Shown in pieces: positions 57,301 to 64,000 of a DNA stretch of 64,000 nt (its first letter is position 1; each line of letters begins with the position of its first letter). Below the pieces are notes generated by a model. That model saw only the letters and a list, made by a program, of their open reading frames with translations. It was not told the origin of the DNA and did no database searches. The stretch lies in contig CM055099.1 in the NCBI GenBank assembly GCA_029204225.1, forward strand, positions 60,853,753-60,917,752, in the 5' to 3' direction. The position numbers were made by a program, and so were the translations under genes. The DNA is from Diphasiastrum complanatum (Eukaryota > Streptophyta > Lycopodiopsida > Lycopodiales > Lycopodiaceae).

Positions 57301-60300
57301 TAGAGTTATTATGTGTTTTTTAGTATTCAAGTCAAGGGATAGATTGACCTCCTCTAAATAATCTATCTGGAAGATTAGAAAAAGAACTTGCATAATAAGT
57401 GTTACATGATACATGATTAGGATGATGATTTAGTAATTTCAAAGATTGGATGGCTAGATGGGGAATAGATGAAGAAGTCTTATTTTAGAGACTCTGTGAA
57501 AGAAAAAACAATTCACGATGATGGAATCTCGCCTGGGTGCTCTGATACCACTGTTGAGAATCTTTCTTTGTATCGGCGAGGTTTCCCTCTTGCGACAATG
57601 ATTCCGGTTAACCTCAGATGGAGCCAATCTGTCAGATAAGGCTACTGCCTCAAACCGCGATCAATCATCCTCCGAGTAGTAGATAGCTACTGCTAATCTG
57701 ACAATGAAGTTATGAACAACAGATAATGTCTAATGACAGCGGAAATATATATCTACTGACAAAAATTGAACAAGCATCACAACATTCACAGATTGCGCAA
57801 GAGCAGAAAACATGTACTCGTCTAAATTATCAGAATCGAGTTTTATAACATAGGTTTTTTTTTGAGCGTTGTCTGTTTCCCAGATTAGCGCGTCGGCGTG
57901 AGAGAGGTGTTCTCTTCTCACCAATGAAACTAGCTAGTGCTAGATCTATCTTTCTTCTTTGATATGCACCTCACTGGGTATTGCGTTCAGGATCCTTTCT
58001 GTGTATGTGTAAATGACTTTGATCCAATACATATATTATGCTGGATTAGATTACAAGATTGATAAGCTAAGTTTAAGCTAAGCATCCGTTCAAGTACGTT
58101 TCAGTTAACGTTGTACGGCTGCGGTGGATCGTGATAGTTTAAAAAACTTCACGCCCGAGCCGATAGTTCCTCCTTACCCTGGCTTACATATGGATACTCT
58201 GGAGTGTCGGCCTAACCCGAAGTGTCGGCTTTCTAAGTATATGTTAAAAAAGCCGGAAAAGTTGAAGGTTGGTTGAAACAAAGTTATGGGTCATTTTAGA
58301 CCTACTGTCGCCTTTTTATCAAAATGCGAAAAACACGAATTGTGCGACAAACAGTTCAAATATGCAAACTGTGCAAAAACTAATTAGAAATATGCGGCAG
58401 TCTAAAAGACAAGGAAAAATACTAAGGCTTTAAAGTAGAAACTTAATGTTTCTTCAGCTCCCTCTTAAAGCGTGTATTTTCCTGATTCCCAAGCTGGCTC
58501 TTTGCCTTTCGAACATTGCCTTATCCAATGCCTTTGTAAATATACCAGCTACCACCAAGAATCCTTGCTCCACCTTTTCGTCTAGCTTCTTCCTCTTCTT
58601 ATCTGGTATGTGTGCATATGCTACACATCCGAAGATTTGAACGTGAGCCAAATTTGGCTTGCTTCTCCACCATACCTTATGTGGGGTAGTGTGAGCAATG
58701 CTTGACTTGCCTGTCCTGTTCTACAGGTAGGCGGTTGTAGCTACTGCCTCAGCCCATAACGATCTTGATACCTTTGAGTAGGCCATCATGGATCTTGCAA
58801 CTTCCATGAGAATTTTGTTCTTCCTCTCTGTTACACCATTACGCCGTGGTGTATAGGCTGCTGTCTTCCTGTGAAGAATGCCTCGACTTTTACAGAAGTC
58901 GGTAAATCGGTTGGAGATGTATTCTCCTCCTCTGTCAGTTCTGATATGCTTGACTTTCTTTTCGGTCCACTTCTCAGCCCAGTTCACATATTCTGTAAAC
59001 TTGTCAAGAGCTTCAGATTTGTTGTGAATGAAGTAAACAACAACAAACTTGCTGTAATCATCGATAAAGGTGATGTAGTATCTTGATCCTCCAATAGATA
59101 GTACATCAAAGGGTCCGCAGATGTCTGAGTGTATTAGCTAAGTTCCATCGCTCTGAAGGAATCCTCCGTGAAAGGTGTACGTGACATCTTCCCTTTGTTG
59201 CACGCGTCACAGGGTGTCAGGTTTGCATCTGTGATGCTCACCTCTGTGAAAGCATTATTCTGGCTTGCTTTATACAATGCCAGTGGGTTCATGTGGCATA
59301 GTCTCCTGTGCCATAGAACGTCCATAGACTCACGAACTTGATGAGCTTGCTCTGTCGATAGGCGTACCTTCAAGTGATACATGTTTCCTTTTCGTTTGCC
59401 TTGTGTGATGAGCGTACTGGAGCTGGCATCAACCACATTGCATGTGAATCTGCTATCCTAGCAACCGATAGCAGATCTTTCTGCAGTGTCGGCACATACA
59501 GGACGTCGTCCAATCTTCTATCTCTTCCATTGGTGCTGAGCCCAAGTGCGCCAGTGCCGCTCACCTCGTGTCGTGATCCATCTCCTAGAATGATGTATCT
59601 GGAGTTGTTGATTTGTCGAAAGTCGGCGATCATCTGCCTTGTTGTCACAAAGTGCGACGTAGCTCCTAAGTCAAGAACTATATCTTGAACATCAGACTGT
59701 GATGTAGCGCATACATCAGTGCATAGATAAGCAGTAGAACCTCTGCTAGCTCGGTCCTCAGCCATCTTTGAGAATTCTCCTCCACGCATGATGTGCTGTT
59801 GGTGCTTTCCTTCATGCTCTGTGTCTTCTTGTTTCGTGGATTGTCGTAGCAATCCAGGGCTGCATGACCTTTCTTGTGACAATGTATGCACTCAATCCTT
59901 GGATTCAACCAGCATTTATCCAATGTGTGGCCGTCCCGTTTGCATCTGTCGCATATCTTCTTGTTGTTGCCTTGCTGCCTGTTCCTTCCTTTCGATTTGC
60001 CTTCTTGAGTTCCCTGCTTCTGCTAGTTCTGATCTGATCTCCTTGTCGAATCCCTCTTAGGTTGAGCCTTCTTCTTCGATTGGTCTTTGTTGCTGTAGAG
60101 AGCTTGATCAGACTCGTTCTTGTCGTCGTAGTGCTCTCTAGCTTCAACTTCTTCCTTGATGTCGATGATTGCCTTGTCGAAGGTCATAATAGGATCTTTA
60201 GCCAACAATGTCTGGGTTGTTTGGAATGATCGTGGTAAGGAACGTAGCAGGTAACTGAGCTGCTTCTCTTGCGAGACTGCGTGTTCTGCTCCAACGTTAT

Positions 60301-63300
60301 GTAGTGATAGGAACAAGTTCTTCATCTTCCTGATGAAGCTGCTGAGATCTTTGCCATCCCATCTTAGATAGGTAAGTGATCTTCTAGATGCATTATCTGA
60401 TTTCGTGACTTGGTCTGAAATCTGCTGATGAGTGTATCCCGCATCTCTCTAGCATTAGAGATTGATGCAAGGTCAAGGGTAATGTTGTCTTCGATGGAAG
60501 AGGAGATGACGGCTACTGCTTTGTCATTTTTCTCTTTCCACTCCCGAAGATCTTTTCCTGTGCTGGCTGGCATCTCTTTGGTGCCATCCACCCACGACCA
60601 TAACGCCTCTCCTCTTAGGATAAGCGATGTCTTCACCGTCCAAGCAAGAAAGTTTGATCCATCTGCTTCAAGTACTGTGCATATCTTTGATTGGATGCTG
60701 TGAATGGAAGTCATAGTCTAAGTGACGAGGCTCTGATTAAGCCTGAAGGCTTTGATACCACTGATGGAATCTCGCTTGGGTGCTCTGATACCATTGATGA
60801 GAATCTTTCTTTGTACCGGTGAGGTTTCCCTCTTGCGACAATGATTTCGGTTAAGCTCAGATGGAGCCGATCTGTCAGATAAGGCTACTGCCTCAAACCG
60901 CGATAGATTAGCACTACCGCTTCTGACAATGAATTGAACAGCAAATAATGTCTAATGACGGCGGAAATATATATCTACTGACAAAAATTGAACAAGCATC
61001 ACAACATTCACAGGTTGCGCATTGAGCAGAAAACATGTACTCGTCTATATTATCAGAATCGAGTTTTACAACAGAGGTTCTTTCTTGAGCGCTGTCTGTT
61101 TCCCAGATCAGTGCGTCGGCGTGAGAGAGGTGTTTTCTTCTTTCGAATGAAACTAGCTAGTGCTAGATCTATCTTTCTTCCTTGATACGCACCTCATTGG
61201 GTATTGCGTTTAGGATCCTCTCTGTGTATGTGTAAATGACTTTGATCCAATACATATATTATGTTGGATTAGAATACAAGATTGATAAGCTAAGTTTAAG
61301 CTACGCATCCGTTTAAGTACCTTTCAGTTAACGTTGTATGGTGGCGGTGGATCTTGATAGTTGAAAAAACTTCACGCCCGAGCCGATAGTTCCTCCTTAC
61401 CTTGGCTTACATATGGATACCCTGGAGTGTCGGCCTAACCCGAAGTGTCGGCTTTCTGAGTATATGGCGAAAAAGCCGAAGGTTGGCTGAAACAAAGTCC
61501 TGGGTCATTTTAGACCTACTGTCGCCTTTTTATCAAAATGCGAAAAACGCGAATTGTGCGACAAACAGTTCAAATATGCAGACTGTGTAGAAACTAGTTA
61601 AAAATATGCAGCAGTCTAAAAGACAAGGAAAAATACTAAGGCTTTAAATTAGAAACTTAATGTTTCTTCACACGAGTTGTGGTCTAAGCCAGGCAGCAAA
61701 ATGGTTTTTTGCTAAGACAAGCAATAATCTGGAGTATAAAGCTGAACCGTATTCGAGGCACAAGTTTCTTTGTCAAACAGAAGACTGGTTTGCAGTGCTC
61801 ACACAAACTTCAAATCGAAAAACAAAGATTTTCAAAGATACAAAAGGATCATTGACACTGTCAAGTATGCAATTCAGGGGAGGCTAAGGATGAAGAGGAT
61901 GCTCTTACTTTTTGTCCTGCATATGAAGATTACGGATCCAGATATAGTATCAATATTGAACTATATTCTAATTTTTTTGAGATTTGCACTACATCTTCAT
62001 CCGCTAGGTTCGTTCATGAAGGAGTCTTGGATGAGAGAGAGGTTTGCATTGGAATTTTACAACCTATTATAGAAAGTTAGTTTCTAGTAAAAGAGAAATC
62101 AGAAACTGTTTTAATGAACTTTGAAATTTTTTTTGGTATGTTTGCTTGTTCTATGGACCTTTTGGTCTTGATCGGATGATAGTAAAAGTCAGGTCAAGTC
62201 TGCTTTTGACTGTCGATTCACTTTTTTGGTTGTATCCATTTGAATGCGCCCGTAGTGGGTTAATTGTTTATGAGGTTAAAAGTGCTTCAATTTTCAAGCT
62301 TCAAGGAGCAATTTAGTATGCCGAGGACTTAGCTAAGGTGATTTGGGTCGCAGGAAGTCTTTCAAAAATTCAACAAGCACTCCAAGTTGTCGTTGCATTC
62401 AGAGGTTGTTTTGGTTGTTTGTCAATGTTCACTTGTTTTGTGGAAAAGCTATGTTGTCATGTCCTTCACTTGATACTCATCACTCAATGCAAATATATGT
62501 CTTATCTTGTTTTTGTAGTAGACATCATTGTTGTCGTCTTTGTTTGATGCAAAAATGTCCTTTGCCTATTTTCAAGTCAATCAAGCCTCACATTTCTGAT
62601 TGGTTTACAAACTATGGACAGTTTTTTGTGGCATACTATCATTTTTTTGCTATTATTTCCACTTAGTGTTTCCATGAATCATGATTCGTCGTCGAAGGAA
62701 TTGCATTCGTCAATGAATTGTTTGGATTTGATTCCAATCGGACCTACGAAAAAAAAACTGATTGTTCGATGTGCTAATCATCAACGTTTCTTTGATTTTG
62801 ATTTTTGATGTTTTGATTAGAATTCAAATGTTTACCTAGTGTATTGTGTGATGGATGTTTGATGATGGATCATGGAAACCAGATTAGTGTTCACAGAATC
62901 ACAACCGCACATGACAATGTTAAGTGAAAGTTGAAACATGGAATCTGCTATCTAGTTTGTGAAGTTTGAATTGCGTTCATTCAACATTGCCATGTGCGGT
63001 TGTGATTCTGTGATCACTAATCTCGATTCCAACTTCAGCTTTCTACAAGCAACAGCGAACTTTGAAATTTATGTATTCATTAGCAATCTGATATCGATAA
63101 GATTTTAGCAACATTGTAGACATTATACATATTATATGAGATATTTTTAGCATTACATCCATAAAATTTTTCAAAAGATTTCTTGCTAATTCTTTTGGGA
63201 TGGACCTGGTTCTGAACCACAATCCATGCTAACTCATCCGATTCTGAAAAGCTCGATTCTGAACCTGGTGGGAAACATTGTACTGGAAATAGCTACACGA

Positions 63301-63859
63301 CTTGCTGTTAATCAATACCTATGGAAGTTCATGGTCACTCTGAGTAGTGGGAAAGTTTTGTGGTGAAGTTTAGAAACGGTATCTACTGTGGGATTTGCAA
63401 ACTTTTGAGTCAGTGTAGCATGAATTGGTGATTTATTAAAAGTTCAGTAGTTATTATTTTTTGTCATTTAGCTCTGTGCGAAAGATTAAAGTGTACGACA
63501 ATACTAGATATGCTGTTGCAGTATGCATGCAGATTTAGGGACACAATGTCTGTGCAGCTAGTTCTTTTTTTTCAATAACTTGCATAGTTTTATACGTGAG
63601 CTCTCTTTTGAAAAATTTGTTTCGCTTCTTTGTCCATGGTGAACAACTGTATTGCATTTAATACTTCTATCATGTTTCTGCATATTAAATGAATTTTATT
63701 TGACTTCAATTCTTGTAGTTGACTACATTCCTTGCAATTGTTCTGCTATAGGATTGCCAGCTCTCAAGGCAAGACAAAAATGCTTGCTCAACAAATTAGC
63801 GCTTTAGAGAACATGCAATATTCTTATTATGTACGACTGGATCATGTTCAGGATGGCAG
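54373..63859 (+). CDS. TSK: TONSOKU (TSK/BRU1/MGO3), 5' part, five exons
   Basis: Exons: 54373-54675, 54790-55587, 55838-56014, 56751-56842 and 63752-63859, all with GT-AG junctions and consistent phase (about 492 residues visible). ATG 54373 gives [10 protein letters not shown]; the frame is open a little upstream without another ATG. The protein is a TPR array: [84 protein letters not shown] and [15 protein letters not shown]. These match plant TONSOKU closely from memory. The C-terminal leucine-rich repeats lie beyond the right edge. TONSOKU is nuclear; its animal counterpart TONSL recognises new, unmethylated H4K20 histones at replication forks and aids break repair, and plant mutants show genome instability and fasciated meristems. 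The fourth intron is 6.9 kb and contains a copia element in antisense orientation. Confidence 0.93.
57514..57518. repeat. Target site duplication CACGA, left
   Basis: CACGA directly precedes the left LTR of E7 and recurs at 61671-61675 directly after the right LTR. Confidence 0.92.
57519..58456 (-). repeat. 3' LTR of E7 (938 bp)
   Basis: TG...CA ends on the plus strand. Near its inner-type end it carries a primer-site-like GCTCTGATACCA (about 57540-57551) that is part of the LTR itself. Confidence 0.92.
58454..60714 (-). pseudogene. E7 gag-protease-integrase fused to RNase H tail
   Basis: The gag starts at 60714 ([25 protein letters not shown]) and continues after a frame change at 60325-60023. 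A zinc knuckle ([14 protein letters not shown]) lies near 59885-59845, the protease motif [12 protein letters not shown] (Leu-Gly for the usual DSGA) near 59675 and the pre-integrase [15 protein letters not shown] near 59305. Integrase runs 58987-58721 ([23 protein letters not shown]). Frame 58651-58454 begins with the end of integrase ([18 protein letters not shown]) and passes without a break into [21 protein letters not shown], the last part of copia RNase H. The whole RT is missing, so the copy is non-autonomous. Additional stops occur between blocks. Confidence 0.9.
60748..60760 (-). other. E7 primer binding site (variant)
   Basis: The minus strand reads TGGTATCAAAGCC one base after the LTR end; one mismatch to TGGTATCAGAGCC. 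The better match at about 60779-60791 is inside the LTR and is also present in the other LTR, so it is not the primer site by position. Confidence 0.75.
60762..61670 (-). repeat. 5' LTR of E7 (909 bp)
   Basis: Same ends as the left LTR; followed on the right by the CACGA duplication. Confidence 0.93.
61671..61675. repeat. Target site duplication CACGA, right
   Basis: Second copy of the 5-bp duplication made on integration of E7. Confidence 0.92.
61676..62881 (+). other. Remainder of TSK intron 4, no gene seen
   Basis: Several short frames without known motifs. Nothing else was recognised before the inverted repeat at 62882. Confidence 0.5.
62882..63022. repeat. Inverted repeat, 40-bp arms, in TSK intron 4
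   Basis: Bases 62882-62921 and 62983-63022 are reverse complements with about two mismatches (core CACAGAATCACAACCGCACA). The loop is about 61 bases, and pairing continues imperfectly on both sides. It is a short foldback element or a hairpin-RNA source; nothing coding is present. Confidence 0.88.
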
Positions 63860-64000
63860 GTATGATTAAAGAGCTGCGGCTTTCTGCATGTGAGCTTTTC
63901 CTTTTTAAATCTTATGTTCTCATTGTTATGATCTCAGCTAATTTTTGCAGACATAAGTGACAGCCGCTCCCATCTTAAGTAGCTATTTTAACTCAAGTGC

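Larger units (their letters stand above)
57519..61670 (-). mobile_element. copia element E7 inside TSK intron 4
   Basis: Two LTRs (57519-58456 and 60762-61670) starting TGATGGAATC and ending TTTCTTCA, flanked by perfect CACGA duplications, with a primer site at 60748-60760 and a purine tract (AAGAGGGAGC on the minus strand) beside the left LTR. The element is antisense to TSK. At 4.15 kb it is short for an autonomous copia element because RT and most of RNase H are deleted. The LTRs differ by scattered substitutions and an indel near the 57660/60905 region. Confidence 0.95.

Noticed and set aside
57540..57551. A second primer binding site left of a shorter E7 LTR (tandem element)
   Set aside because: The CACGA duplications place the LTR start at 57519, so this sequence is part of the LTR; the same piece is present in the right LTR.

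Overview
This is plant nuclear DNA, almost certainly from a large, repeat-rich genome. The evidence is a spliced TONSOKU (TSK/BRU1/MGO3) gene with canonical GT-AG introns, and many Ty1/copia elements primed by initiator-methionine tRNA (primer site TGGTATCAGAGC). A 6.9-kb intron holding a whole retrotransposon, a DUF3504/Crypton-like gene relic and a non-LTR-type reverse transcriptase suggest a non-flowering vascular plant (fern, lycophyte or gymnosperm). The species cannot be fixed from the sequence alone.

Layout. 1-5456: a nearly intact Ty1/copia element (E1, minus strand) whose 3' end is off the left edge. 5457-8630: no gene seen. 8630-12280: wreckage of a Ty3/gypsy element and of a copia element with a head-to-head RT junction. 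12281-17688: two long direct repeats (A and B) around a reverse transcriptase that is neither copia nor gypsy; copy A holds a solo LTR with perfect target duplications, and copy B shows the empty site. 17689-25870: an LTR, gypsy fragments, a decayed copia (E2) and a copia remnant with gag joined straight to RNase H. 27589-28571: LTR remnants. 28572-34082: a complete-ended, pol-less LTR element (E5, plus strand) with two ORFs. 34083-37478: a decayed copia (E6). 38632-39743: an LTR and a foldback element.

41313-42137 is the first cellular gene: a 274-aa protein with basic region, NTTSF motif, acidic stretch and coiled coil in the order seen in animal HEXIM proteins. It is followed by tandemly duplicated non-coding DNA. 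47052-50166 is a copia deletion derivative (E8) with part of its RT inverted. 51686-52878 is a DUF3504-like gene relic on the minus strand. 54373 to the right edge is the 5' part of TSK on the plus strand (five exons visible). Its fourth intron contains a copia element (E7, 57519-61670) with 5-bp target duplications and an integrase fused to the tail of RNase H.

The cellular genes are independent of each other: TSK acts in replication-coupled chromatin repair, and the 41313 protein may regulate transcription (inference). Everything else is retrotransposon DNA at different stages of decay, showing solo-LTR formation, internal deletion, segment inversion and nested insertion.
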